From DAISKN01 sp963716925 (GTDB lineage: Bacteria > Acidobacteriota > Vicinamibacteria > Marinacidobacterales > SMYC01), in the NCBI GenBank assembly GCA_963716925.1, contig CAVQUX010000033.1, forward strand, positions 682,001 through 746,000: a stretch of 64,000 bases of DNA, in the 5' to 3' direction. The notes beneath the pieces are model-generated. The model was not told where the DNA came from. It made no database searches and worked only from the letters and a program-made list of their open reading frames with translations. Position 1 is the first letter of the stretch; the number at the start of each line of letters is the position of its first letter. Position numbers and translations under genes: made by a program. Of this stretch, positions 49,724 through 58,320 are shown in pieces.

Positions 49724-50709
49724 GGCAGCACGCAGATCGCGACGGCGCTCGAGATCCCCTCCACGCGCAGTCCGCTCGCCCCTGCGAGAAAGCCTTGCGG
49801 ATCGTTGTCGACGTCGGTGTTTCCCGGAGGGCGCGCGTACAGCACCTTGGAGTGGAACACGTCCCACTCGGTGAAGAACGGGGGAGTCGAAGTCCCGGAG
49901 CCGAACATGTGCGAAGGGCGCCGCCCGCCGAGAGGGTGATAGAGACCGAGCACATGTCCGAGCTCGTGATAGATGACGGCGGTCTCCTCGATGGACCGCA
50001 GGACGACGACGCTCGCGTTCCCTCCCACTCCCCGGGTGATGCCCGAAGCCGCTCCCGAGGTACGGGCGATCTCGACTGGATCCCAGCGAATGACGACCGT
50101 TCCCGGGGTCAGGTCCGATGGAGGCTCGCTCCCGACTTCGACCTGGCTTCCCGACAGACGACCGTTCGTGAGAAGGGGCAGCACCGCCGCGATCGCCGCC
50201 ACGACCGTCGAGACCGAGCTTTCCGGGATCTCGCGGCGGCTTCCCGTCTCCGGCCGGCGGTCCACGTAGATGCGAGGCTCGACGGTCCAGGGGTTGAGCG
50301 GCCTGAGGCTCCCACCCCCGGCGCCGTCGCGCGTGATCTCGCGGTAGAAGTCGAGGTTCCAGAGAGAGCCGGTCTCGATGACGTCCAGCGTGGGGTTTTC
50401 GGCGCTCGAACCGAGAAAACTACGGCGGGTCACGTGGCCGCTCGCCGTCACGGTCACGGGGATGACGGCGTCGCTCGCCGGCAGCTGGAAGTTCCCCGAG
50501 GCGTCGGTCCGAACGCTCCCGAAGGAAGATTCGATCACGGCTCCGGAGACGGGTGCGCGGCTCACCGTCTCCACCAGCCGGCCGCTCACGGCGGCTACTC
50601 CGGCGGTCGCGGCAGAGGAAGGCCCCGCGGGCGGCGAAGACGATCCGTCGCAGCCGCCTTGCGTGACGACGGCGGCGATCGCGAGGGCGAGAACAGAGGC
50701 CCGGCTCAT
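49720..50709 (-). CDS. Zincin metalloprotease lipoprotein with carboxypeptidase-regulatory domain
   Basis: A 329-residue lipoprotein-like protein (signal peptide to Cys20, TQGGC). Residues about 40-110 are a small beta-sandwich of the carboxypeptidase-regulatory type (VSGRLVETVSRAPVSGAVIE). Residues about 145-329 form a metalloprotease-like domain with the extended zinc motif HELGHVLGLYH (His248, Glu249, His252, His258), as in metzincins. A methionine (HMFGSG) follows nine to ten residues later and could be a Met-turn. Substrate is unknown. It is the third gene of the operon, with ATGA overlaps at both ends. Confidence 0.8.
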   Translation of the reverse strand: MSRASVLALAIAAVVTQGGCDGSSSPPAGPSSAATAGVAAVSGRLVETVSRAPVSGAVIESSFGSVRTDASGNFQLPASDAVIPVTVTASGHVTRRSFLGSSAENPTLDVIETGSLWNLDFYREITRDGAGGGSLRPLNPWTVEPRIYVDRRPETGSRREIPESSVSTVVAAIAAVLPLLTNGRLSGSQVEVGSEPPSDLTPGTVVIRWDPVEIARTSGAASGITRGVGGNASVVVLRSIEETAVIYHELGHVLGLYHPLGGRRPSHMFGSGTSTPPFFTEWDVFHSKVLYARPPGNTDVDNDPQGFLAGASGLRVEGISSAVAICVLP

Positions 50710-51715
50710 CCGGGGGATATTCTAGTCTTTCGAAGCTCGCTCTCGAAGAGCTCCCCGAGCGCTCCATCTCCTCTCGCCTCCACCATCTTCCGAACCCTGC
50801 CGCGGAGCTCGTCTCCGTAGAGAAAGGGACCTAGAGCGGAGAGCGCTCCGCGAGCCGTCTCGCTGCTGTCGGCCGCGAGCAGGGACAGGAGAAACTCGGT
50901 CGCGGGCTCCGTTCGGAGGAGCGCCATCGCCACGAGAAGCACCCGGCGAAGGGACCTCCCTCTCGCGCGCTCCCAGCTTCGCCGGAGTACCTCCAGCGCC
51001 TGCGGATGGCGGGACTCACCGAGCGCGAGGGCCGCGGCTTCCGCAATCGTCTCGTCGTCGGAGTCGAGAAACCGCGCGACGAACGAAGCCGCCTCCGCCG
51101 GAGGCTCGAGTGACAGGAACGAGCGGAAGCACTCCGACAGCACCTCGACGTCGGGGTCACCGTGAAGAACCTTCAGACGGAGGAGGAGCGCGCCCTCGAG
51201 CCGGCCGAGGCCCGCGAGGGCCCGAGCGGCTCCGAGCCTCGCGAGCTTCTCGCGGTCTCGCGAGCACGTCGACGAGGTGCGCGAGGACCCGGGGGTGTCC
51301 GCAGCCGACGAGACCGATCGCCGAGAGGCCCCGAAGCCAGGCGGCTGTGTCCTCGGAGCCGCCCCACACCGGCTCCATCTGCACGTGCCGAATCCCCGCG
51401 AGGAAGACGTCGGGCTCCGGATGCTCCAGCCGGGTGAGTGCTTCCACGATCGCCGTCTTCGCGAGGCATCCCTTGTCCTTCGAGGGGTCCGTCGACGAAC
51501 CGGTGGAACGCGGCGATCAGTTCCGGAGCCAGGGGCGCCGCTCCGAGCTCGCCCGCGAGCTCCGCGGCCCTCGCGACGACGATCGAGACGCGATCGGTGA
51601 GACCCTTTCGAAGAATCGCGAGAGAGGCCTCCGATCCCGGCGACTCACGAGCGTCGTTCAGCCGCGATCGCTTCTCCTCGACGGGTCCTTCCGAGGAGAC
51701 ACCGGGAGACCTCAA
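50706..51715 (-). CDS. HEAT-repeat protein, frame broken twice
   Basis: Three consecutive frames form one 335-residue alpha-helical repeat protein once two breaks are bridged: an extra base in the C3 run at 51470-51472 and a one-base gain (or a two-base loss of GC) near 51252-51266. Helical pairs rich in Leu and Ala recur about every 30 residues (RVSIVVARAAELAGELGAA, DTAAWLRGLSAIGLVG, FVARFLDSDDETIAEAAALA, RRVLLVAMALLRTEPA). The predicted start is a TTG whose last bases overlap the TGA of the radical SAM gene (TTGA), and its end overlaps the zincin ATG (ATGA). HEAT proteins are scaffolds; with this operon context it may support the radical SAM enzyme, but that is inference. Confidence 0.62.
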
Positions 51716-53223
51716 GCAGTCGCGGGCGGCACCTCGAGCTCGGGCATGGGCCGCGCGGTGAACACCCGGCGGCAGGGCTTCGCGATCAACCGGGCCCATT
51801 GCCGGGCTCGATTTCGCGCGCTGTCGGTGGCGAGACCGGTATTGGCGTACATCTGGGGGAAGAGCTTCGAGATCAGCACGTAGGCCAGGCGGTCGCGAAG
51901 CTTCGTCGTGCAGGACGAGCGCTTCCAGACCGCGGGCAGGCGATAGAAACGGGTCCACACGTCGAGCGTGCGATCCCGGATCTCCTGGGGGGTCATCGCC
52001 GGGTGAGGAAGATAGAGCTTGGGCCGCCGATTTCTCGGGATGAGCCAGAAGCGATTCAGGGGAATCCCGTCGACGTTGGCCCCCTGCTCGTCGATCGACT
52101 TCTCCCAGCCCTGAAAGTCCACCGTTCCGGGGAACGGGGTCAGGGTGACGAACTGCGCGAAGGCGATGCCTGCCTCCTGTGCCAGCGCCGCGGTGGCGGC
52201 GAAGGTCTCGGGACGATCCGTAGGCAGCCCGAAGATGAAGGACCCGAGGACATGGACGTCGTTCTCCACGAACTTGCGCAGCTTCTCGACGAGGTTGTCC
52301 CCGGCGCTGTTGAAGTCCTTGAACACCGCTTTCAAGCCCTCGGCGGTCACGGACTCGATTCCTACGAGCGCTCCTTTCACTCGCGCCCGCTTCATCGCCT
52401 GCAGGTACTCGGGATCGTCCGCGGCCTCCATGGTGATCTGCGTGAGGAAGACCATGTCGTGGGGAAGCTTCGAGAGCCGGTCCATGAGCTCGTAGCGTTC
52501 GTCGCGGATGGCGGTCAGCTCCGCGAGCCGGTGAGTGTCGTTCCGCTTGGCCGCGAGCTCGAGGTCGTGCTTCGTCACCGGATAGAAGTTGTCGTCGGCG
52601 AGAAGGATGAAACGAAAGCCCATCCTGCGAAGCTGGACCACTTCTTCCATGATGACGTCCGAGGAGCGCTGCCGCGGCTTCTGGCCGTCGGTGCGCCACA
52701 CGGAGCAGAAGGAGCAATGCTTGGGACATCCGCGCACCGTCTGCACCGAGGCCAGCATGTAGCGATCCGGGGGAAGGAGGTCCCATCTCGCGGGAAAGAA
52801 CCGGTCGGCGTCGATTCGCCCTCCCTCGTATACGCGCTGGAGCGTCCCACGAGCCGCGTCCTCGAGGACCTGGCCCCAGAGGATGTCTCCATCGCCCCGC
52901 ACCACCGCGGAGGCAGCCCCCTGCTCGAACGGTTCCTCCGGGTACAGGGAGGCGTGAACGCCTCCGTAGACGACATGCGCTCCCCGCTCCTTCGCGAGGC
53001 GGCCCACCTCGTAGCCCCGGAGCGCGTTCAGCGTATGGATACCGATTCCGACGACGTCGCCCGGCGAGACGGAAGCGAGATCGAGCGGATCGAGGGTTTC
53101 GTCGACGACCGACGGGACTCCGAAACGCTCGGGGGTCGCCGCCGCTAGCACGTAGAGCCAACGGGGTACTATGATCCCGATTCCGAAAGAGTTGTCGTTG
53201 GGATTGACGAGATGGACCGGCAT
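51712..53223 (-). CDS. B12-binding-type radical SAM protein
   Basis: A 503-residue protein. Residues about 1-150 form a Rossmann-like cobalamin-binding-type domain (VGIGIHTLNALRGY, VVYGGVHAS), but the classical DxHxxG lower ligand is not present, as in many members. The radical SAM domain follows, with Cys166, Cys170 and Cys173 in RGCPKHCSFCSVW. The family includes methyltransferases, hopanoid and antibiotic enzymes; the substrate is unknown here. The ATG at 53223 is preferred to longer starts because the extra upstream codons give a low-complexity sequence; a GGAAGG site lies ten bases before it. It heads the five-gene operon down to the nitroreductase. Confidence 0.85.
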   Translation of the reverse strand: MPVHLVNPNDNSFGIGIIVPRWLYVLAAATPERFGVPSVVDETLDPLDLASVSPGDVVGIGIHTLNALRGYEVGRLAKERGAHVVYGGVHASLYPEEPFEQGAASAVVRGDGDILWGQVLEDAARGTLQRVYEGGRIDADRFFPARWDLLPPDRYMLASVQTVRGCPKHCSFCSVWRTDGQKPRQRSSDVIMEEVVQLRRMGFRFILLADDNFYPVTKHDLELAAKRNDTHRLAELTAIRDERYELMDRLSKLPHDMVFLTQITMEAADDPEYLQAMKRARVKGALVGIESVTAEGLKAVFKDFNSAGDNLVEKLRKFVENDVHVLGSFIFGLPTDRPETFAATAALAQEAGIAFAQFVTLTPFPGTVDFQGWEKSIDEQGANVDGIPLNRFWLIPRNRRPKLYLPHPAMTPQEIRDRTLDVWTRFYRLPAVWKRSSCTTKLRDRLAYVLISKLFPQMYANTGLATDSARNRARQWARLIAKPCRRVFTARPMPELEVPPATA

Positions 53224-53387
53224 GGATTTGGGGCCTTCCGGCGCGACGAGGGACTGGATCTCGTCGGCGCGGCGAGGATAGTGGAAGGATCCGCTGGTGT
53301 CAACGAGCTCGAGAGCGAGAGTTGTCGATTCGGGCCTCGGCCGTTCGTCTCCATCTCGAGTGGGGAGGACCCCCCGGGAGGTAATCG

Positions 53388-53918
53388 ATGAGGATTCGGA
53401 TAACGACGTGGGCAATCGGGCTTCTGGCTCTCTTCGGATCGACGGCGTCGGCCTCGGACGCTCCGGACGGCGCCGCAGCGTTCGAACGGCTCAAGGGACT
53501 GGTCGGCGTCTGGGAAGTGACCGTGCCTCCGGGCAAGAAGGCGACGGTGCGCTACGAGCTCACCGCCTCGGGCTCGGCGCTCCTCGAGCACTACTCCGAC
53601 AGCTCCATGGGCGGCGAAGGCAGCGAGATGATCACGATGTATCATCTCGATTCCGACCGCCTCCTCCTGACCCATTACTGCATGGCGGGGAACCAGCCTC
53701 GCATGCTGCTGAAGCGGTTCGACCCGTCGACGGGCGAGCTCGACTTCGACTTTCTCGACGCGACGGGATTGCAGGACGACAACGACGGGCACATGCGCCG
53801 GGCGCAATTCCGGATCGCGGACCCGAACCGCTACGAGAGCCGCTGGGAGTTCGTCGAGAACGGAAAGACGACGTTCGACGAGAAGCAGGAGCTCACTCGC
53901 GCGAGCTCGCGGAAATGA
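53388..53918 (+). CDS. Exported DUF1579-like protein
   Basis: A 176-residue protein with a signal peptide (MRIRITTWAIGLLALFGSTASA). The mature part matches the DUF1579-like pattern of short beta-barrel proteins: FERLKGLVGVWEVTVPP at the start, then YHLDSDRLLLTHYCMAGNQ. The family is common in Acidobacteriota and related phyla and has no established function. GGGAGG lies before the ATG. It is divergent from the radical SAM operon and its end overlaps the convergent PHP gene by 26 bases. Confidence 0.75.
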   Translation: MRIRITTWAIGLLALFGSTASASDAPDGAAAFERLKGLVGVWEVTVPPGKKATVRYELTASGSALLEHYSDSSMGGEGSEMITMYHLDSDRLLLTHYCMAGNQPRMLLKRFDPSTGELDFDFLDATGLQDDNDGHMRRAQFRIADPNRYESRWEFVENGKTTFDEKQELTRASSRK

Positions 53919-55779
53919 CGTAGACCGGGCTCGACCAGGCGGCGCCTCCGTCCTCCTGGACGACGCGAACGTAGACGTACTCGCCGGAGCGGAGAGAAGG
54001 AATCGACAGCGTCTCGGAGAGCTCTCGCCGGCTCGAGCCCGGGACGACGCTCACGATCTCTCCGCTCCGAACGACGTCCACCCTCTCGACCGGTCCCGGA
54101 GCCGCAACCACGAAGCGAAGCTCCTGGGCCGGCGCTTCCGAGGGGGGGATCGAGGCTCCCATCTCGTTCTCGTCGAGCCAGGTGCGAAGCCAGATCCGGG
54201 GCCCGTTGGTGGCGTAGGTCCGCCGCGCTCTCAGCGCATCGAGAACGCCCCGGCGGGTCGTCTCTTCCGAGAAGATCGCGGCGAGGCCGCCGCTCGGAGA
54301 AGCCAGGTGGGCGAGGCCGGGGTGGCCGTCGTGGCTGTCGCCGCTCCCGATGAAGCCGAAGCGAAGCCCCCGGCCGAGCGCGTCTCGCACGAAGTTCCCG
54401 GGGACCGCGGCGTAGATCTTCCCGGGCGTGTCGGGAGCCTCGCTCGACCCATGGACCGAGACCACCTCGGTCACCGGCTCGAGCTCCGGAGGAGGCGCGA
54501 ACTCCCAGTTGGTCGAGACCGGTCCGCCCGCCGAGTGGTGGGCGATCGTCACGGCCGGGCGGCCTTCGAGAGCTTTCCAGAGGAGATCGGGGTCCGCGTA
54601 CCGACGATCGATTGAGCTCAGGACCTCGGCCGCTCCTTCGAAATAGAGCACGTGGCGGTGGCCGTGAAGCCAGTTCGTCCACTCGAAGCCGACGAGCGCG
54701 ACGAAACGGCCCGGCTCGTCGAAGCGGCGCGCCGCCTCTTCGATCGTCTTCCAGAGCCCCGGGTTTCCGTCGAGGAAGCGCATTCCCCAGTGATCGTGGT
54801 CGGTCAAGGCGATTACGTCGAGCGCGGCGACGTCGCGGGCGTAGGCGAAGTAGTCCTCGGGGGTTCCCGTCCCGTCGGAGAGCTGCGAGTGGCCATGGAG
54901 ATCACCCCAGAGAATGCGGGGGATGGCATCGCGGACGATGAGCGGATTGCTCTCGGCGGTAAGCCCGCTCGCGGTCGAGGCGCGAACGCGGAAGACCCCC
55001 TCCGCGGAGACGGGAATCTCGAGAGACAGTACGCCGCCTTCGGGAAGAGCCACGTTTTCGGGCAGCTCGAGCTCTCTGGATGCACGGAGCGCTATCGGCT
55101 CCTTCATCACGACCCCGCGATTCCCGGCGGCATCGAGGGCAGCCACCACCAGCCGCACGACCTCCCCGGGGCGCGCGGTCGTCCGGAGAGTCAGAACGAG
55201 TCGCGCCGGCTCACCGGCGACGACGTCGACCTTTGGAGAGTCGAGAACGAGGGAACGAACGCCGTCCCCATCTCCATCCACCGCCATCCAGACGCGCTCT
55301 TGCCTCTCGGCGTACCGGTCGGCCCGGGTGAGGTAGGTGACGTGAACGCGCTCGCCCGACTCGAGCTTTCTCCCACGGACATGGATCGCGAGAAGGCCGT
55401 CGAGAGCCGTGGTCTCGAGACGCACTCCCCGGGCATCGGTTGTGACCTTGGTTGCGCCGGGCGCCTCCTCCATTTCGGTCTGAGGTGAGTCCCACCCCCA
55501 GAAAGGAGACGGCTGGAGAAAGAGGGCGCCGCCGTCGGCGATACCGAGAGGTCCGGCCTCGTAGGTCAACGACAGTTGGATTCGTTCTCCGGCGCGCGCT
55601 GCGGCAGGGCTTCCCGGATCCAGAAACGCTCGTCCGCCTCCGTCGGCGGGATGGCGCGTTGCCGCGAGGTCGTCGACGAGACTCTGGTAGGTGGGAAGCT
55701 TCGCGTCCGTGGACCGGGACGCCTCCTCGCAGGCCCCGAGGAGCACCAGCAGGACCAGCGCACCGTTCCGCCCCATCAT
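53893..55779 (-). CDS. PHP-domain lipoprotein (DUF3604-like)
   Basis: A 628-residue lipoprotein (lipobox LLGAC, Cys17). The N-terminal 280 residues are beta-rich. A PHP-type metallohydrolase domain starts at about residue 290: WGDLHGHSQLSDGTGT, LTDHDHWG, AHHSAGG and GSGDSHDG supply the usual histidine and aspartate ligands. Such proteins may hydrolyse phosphoesters or related bonds outside the cell; the substrate is unknown. Its start is only 26 bases from the start of the divergent ThuA gene, so control elements are shared. Confidence 0.82.
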   Translation of the reverse strand: MMGRNGALVLLVLLGACEEASRSTDAKLPTYQSLVDDLAATRHPADGGGRAFLDPGSPAAARAGERIQLSLTYEAGPLGIADGGALFLQPSPFWGWDSPQTEMEEAPGATKVTTDARGVRLETTALDGLLAIHVRGRKLESGERVHVTYLTRADRYAERQERVWMAVDGDGDGVRSLVLDSPKVDVVAGEPARLVLTLRTTARPGEVVRLVVAALDAAGNRGVVMKEPIALRASRELELPENVALPEGGVLSLEIPVSAEGVFRVRASTASGLTAESNPLIVRDAIPRILWGDLHGHSQLSDGTGTPEDYFAYARDVAALDVIALTDHDHWGMRFLDGNPGLWKTIEEAARRFDEPGRFVALVGFEWTNWLHGHRHVLYFEGAAEVLSSIDRRYADPDLLWKALEGRPAVTIAHHSAGGPVSTNWEFAPPPELEPVTEVVSVHGSSEAPDTPGKIYAAVPGNFVRDALGRGLRFGFIGSGDSHDGHPGLAHLASPSGGLAAIFSEETTRRGVLDALRARRTYATNGPRIWLRTWLDENEMGASIPPSEAPAQELRFVVAAPGPVERVDVVRSGEIVSVVPGSSRRELSETLSIPSLRSGEYVYVRVVQEDGGAAWSSPVYVISASSRE

Positions 55780-55792
55780 TCTCGAATAGGCG

Positions 55793-55798
55793 TATATT
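55793..55798 (+). promoter_or_regulatory. Candidate -10 box of a leaderless ThuA transcript
   Basis: TATATT ends seven bases before the ATG at 55806, the spacing expected for transcription starting at the start codon. The gap to the divergent PHP gene is just 26 bases, and no Shine-Dalgarno sequence precedes the ATG. No good -35 was seen. Confidence 0.4.
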
Positions 55799-55805
55799 AC
55801 GCCCC

Positions 55806-56495
55806 ATGTCGGGAATGTTCGGAGCCGGGCTCACCCTCGCCGTCCTCGTCTTCAGCAAAACGGCGGCTTACCGCCACGAAGCCATTCCCGACGGGATCCG
55901 GACCCTCGAAGAGCTGGGTCGAGATCGTGGATGGGAAGTCACCGCGACCGAGGACGCCCGGATCTTCTCGGACGAGGGTCTCGCCCCCTTCAACGCCGTA
56001 GTCTTCCTGATGACGACGGGCGACGTGCTGGATTCGGACCAGCAGGCCGCGTTCGAGCGGTTCCTGAAGAAAGGCAAAGGCTACGTCGGAATCCACTCCG
56101 CATCCGATACCGAGTACGACTGGCCGTTCTACGGAAGCCTCGTCGGCGCTTATTTTCGGTCTCACCCCGAGATCCAGCAGGCCACCTATCGGGTCGAGAA
56201 TCGCGAGCACCCCGCGACCCGGCACCTGCCCCCCTCCTGGGTGCGCACCGACGAGCACTACAGCTTTCGCGAGAACCCGCGCGGGAGAGTCCAGGTGTTG
56301 ATCTCCCTCGACGAGGGGAGCTACGCGCCGGGAAAGGACGCCATGGGCGATCACCCGGTGGTCTGGTATCAGGAGATCGATGGCGGAGGCCGGTCTTTCT
56401 ATACCGCTCTCGGCCACACCAAGGAGTCGTACTCCGATCCGCTCTTTCGCGAGCACCTCGCTTCCGCGATTTCCTGGGCGGCCTCCGTTCGCTGA
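55806..56495 (+). CDS. ThuA-like protein
   Basis: A 229-residue protein of the ThuA (glutamine amidotransferase-like) family. Family marks are VFSKTAAYRHEAIPDGI near the N-terminus, KKGKGYVGIHSASDTEYDWPFYGSLVGAYF in the middle, and RSFYTALGHTKESYSDP near the C-terminus. ThuA proteins were linked to trehalose use in Sinorhizobium; other members act on sugar derivatives. No catalytic Cys of true amidotransferases is seen, as usual for ThuA. The N-terminus may be a weak signal. Confidence 0.88.
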   Translation: MSGMFGAGLTLAVLVFSKTAAYRHEAIPDGIRTLEELGRDRGWEVTATEDARIFSDEGLAPFNAVVFLMTTGDVLDSDQQAAFERFLKKGKGYVGIHSASDTEYDWPFYGSLVGAYFRSHPEIQQATYRVENREHPATRHLPPSWVRTDEHYSFRENPRGRVQVLISLDEGSYAPGKDAMGDHPVVWYQEIDGGGRSFYTALGHTKESYSDPLFREHLASAISWAASVR

Positions 56496-56648
56496 GCTAG
56501 GATCGGGCTGCCGCGATAGGGCGACGTCCGGGCCCGGTGACGGAGACGACGACGGCCTGAGAGAGCTCGAGTGGTGGCTCCTCGCGGCCGAGACCGCGCT
56601 CACCCTCGCCGTGGGATGGATCCTCACTCGCCTTGCCCGAGCGTCCGC

Positions 56649-57473
56649 GTGAACCTTTCGCCGCCGGATCCCGTTGCATCCATCGTGGCCACCCGAGATC
56701 GGCACTCAATCCTTTGGTTCTTTCTCCTGGCCTATGCCCTGTCGTGGTGGCCGTCGCTCTTCGAAGCGCATGGGATTCTTCCGCTGGGCCCTCTCGGCGC
56801 CGCGCTTTGGATGCTGGCTTCGAGGTCCGGCTGGACGGGCGTGAAGGATTTCTTGAAGCAGATCGTAAGGTGGCGGGTCGCGCCGCGATGGTACTTGCTG
56901 GTGCTGGGCCTGCCCCCGGTCTTGACCGCCGGCGCATCGTGGTTGACTGCGCTCGTCCGGAGTAGCGCGCCCACCTGGGACCGCGTACCGCCGCTCTCCG
57001 ACCTGCCGGCGACGATCGCGTCCATATTCCTCGTCATCGGCCTCGGCGAGGAGCCTGCCTGGCGGGGCTACGCTCTCCCGCGCCTCCTCGCCGGTCGCCC
57101 GGTGCTCGTCTCCTGCTTGCTCCTCGGTGTGTTGCACGGAGTCTGGCACCTGCCGCTCTTCGGCCTCGAATACGACTCCCGGAACGGGCTTCCATGGTTT
57201 CTCGCGCTCCTGGCCTTCACCGTGGTCACCACGTGGCTCCATCAACGCACCTCCGGGAACCTCCTGCTCCCCTCGCTGATGCACACCTCGGTGAACGTCT
57301 CTGCGAAGTACTTGTTCCTTTCACTCTTCAGCGGTGCGGATGCGATATTTCTTTGGTGGAGTTTCGCCGCTCTCTGGTGGGTCGCCGCGGCCGCCGTGAT
57401 TGCGAAGGCAGGCTGGGTGTATGGCCCAAGAGACCCGATCCCGGCCGACGCGATTCTATCCGGAGAATCGTGA
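56649..57473 (+). CDS. CPBP-family intramembrane metalloprotease
   Basis: A 274-residue protein with about eight membrane helices. The three CPBP (CAAX protease/bacteriocin-processing) motifs are present: LGEEPAWRGYALPRL (EExxxR), LHGVWHLPLFG (HxxxH-like) and LMHTSVNVSAK. Bacterial CPBP proteins often cleave within the membrane or protect against self-toxins. The GTG at 56649 is the best start; the ORF opens 26 codons earlier but in an arginine-rich, shadow-like stretch. Its 3' end overlaps the GGDEF remnant on the other strand by 18 bases. Confidence 0.82.
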   Translation: MNLSPPDPVASIVATRDRHSILWFFLLAYALSWWPSLFEAHGILPLGPLGAALWMLASRSGWTGVKDFLKQIVRWRVAPRWYLLVLGLPPVLTAGASWLTALVRSSAPTWDRVPPLSDLPATIASIFLVIGLGEEPAWRGYALPRLLAGRPVLVSCLLLGVLHGVWHLPLFGLEYDSRNGLPWFLALLAFTVVTTWLHQRTSGNLLLPSLMHTSVNVSAKYLFLSLFSGADAIFLWWSFAALWWVAAAAVIAKAGWVYGPRDPIPADAILSGES

Positions 57474-57745
57474 CAGCGAGCCCGTGACTTCGAGGTCGAT
57501 CTCGATGCGGTTGCGCCCTCGCTGCTTGGCGAGATAGAGCGCGCGGTCCGCGGCGGCCACGAGGTCCTGGGGAAGCACGCCGACGTCGGGCTCGGCGCAG
57601 GCGGCTCCGACGCTCACCGTCACGAAAGGGGCGACGTTGGAACCGGGGTGCGGCAGCGCCAGATCGAGGACACGAAGGCGGACGTTCCGATGAACGCGAT
57701 GCGCGTCCGGTGCATACCTGGGCTCGCCGCCGGACCGACATGGGC
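57456..57745 (-). pseudogene. C-terminal remnant of a GGDEF (diguanylate cyclase) gene
   Basis: Reverse-strand reading from about 57690 down to the TAG at 57456 gives the end of a GGDEF domain: LDLALPHPGSN, FVTVSVGAACAEPDV, then LVAAADRALYLAKQRGRNRIEID, which is the characteristic last helix and strand. Upstream of this the frame degrades: RSGGEPRYAPDAHRV may be a scarred form of the active-site region, but the active-site GGDEF text and all of the N-terminus are missing. No usable start exists. It is therefore a truncated fragment with no activity, and it ends against a tRNA-like sequence at 57747-57798. Confidence 0.7.
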
Positions 57746-57746
57746 C

Positions 57747-57798
57747 GGAAAGTTTACGGGTTTCTTTGATTATAGGGAGCCCGGAGATTTGAACCCGG
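57747..57798 (-). other. tRNA 3'-end-like fragment, possible integration scar
   Basis: On the reverse strand this stretch contains GGGTTCAAATCTCCGGG, which resembles a T-arm (loop TTCAAAT with flanking G/C stem), followed by GCTCCCTATAATC in the place of an acceptor strand. The 5' half of a tRNA is not present upstream: that side is the end of the SnoaL-like gene. The T-stem has one mismatch. It could be the tRNA end copied by an integrase (an attachment site left by a lost element) or a chance match. Confidence 0.35.
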
Positions 57799-57816
57799 TT
57801 TCCCGGGGCGAAACGC

Positions 57817-58233
57817 TCATACCCAGCCGAGATCCTTCATCGCCAATCCGGAATGCCAGATCTTGGTCATGTGACGGATCTTGTCGCCGTCGAAGTCCAT
57901 CACGTAGACGTAGTCGGTTCGCGTGCTCTTGCCCGTCGGCGGGACCGGTCCCCCTTCGCCGGTGTGGGTACCGAAGAACACACCGTAGGCGCAGACGTTC
58001 TTCCGTTTCTCGTCGGTCGCCATGGATTTGAGCTCGTAGCGGGCGTCCGGAAGGAACGTCGTCACCGCCTTCATCCAGTCCGTGTACTGCTGAAGGGTCT
58101 TCACCTCCAGAAGCGGCTCCGCCTGCGCCGAGAACGTCGCGCTCGGCTGACAGAACTGCTTGCATCCGTCCCAGCCCTTGCCGGTCTCACAGGCCTCGAA
58201 GAACTCTGCGGCAACGTTGGTAATCGACGACAT
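57817..58233 (-). CDS. SnoaL/NTF2-like protein
   Basis: A 138-residue small cone-fold protein of the SnoaL/NTF2-like superfamily: an N-terminal helix with FFEACETGKGWD, a loop with CKQFCQP, then strands ending HMTKIWHSGLAMKDLGW. Members are polyketide cyclases, isomerases or simple binding proteins; no function can be assigned. Four cysteines are unusual for the fold. The ATG at 58233 lies about ten bases after AAGGAG. Confidence 0.75.
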   Translation of the reverse strand: MSSITNVAAEFFEACETGKGWDGCKQFCQPSATFSAQAEPLLEVKTLQQYTDWMKAVTTFLPDARYELKSMATDEKRKNVCAYGVFFGTHTGEGGPVPPTGKSTRTDYVYVMDFDGDKIRHMTKIWHSGLAMKDLGWV

Positions 58234-58320
58234 AGCGCACTCCTTGATTTCTGACCCGATCGGATTGTCGATCGGGGAGGCGATGGTAACAGAGCTTCCA
58301 GGGATCGTCGCGCCGGAGCT

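Noticed and set aside
56380..56652. ORF with a short hydrophobic end whose stop overlaps the CPBP start (GTGA)
   Set aside because: Its beginning lies inside the ThuA gene out of frame and there is no start with a ribosome site for the short hydrophobic part alone; possible but unsupported.
57747..57798. Complete tRNA gene
   Set aside because: Only a T-arm-like and acceptor-like 3' part can be seen; the D-arm, anticodon arm and 5' acceptor are absent.
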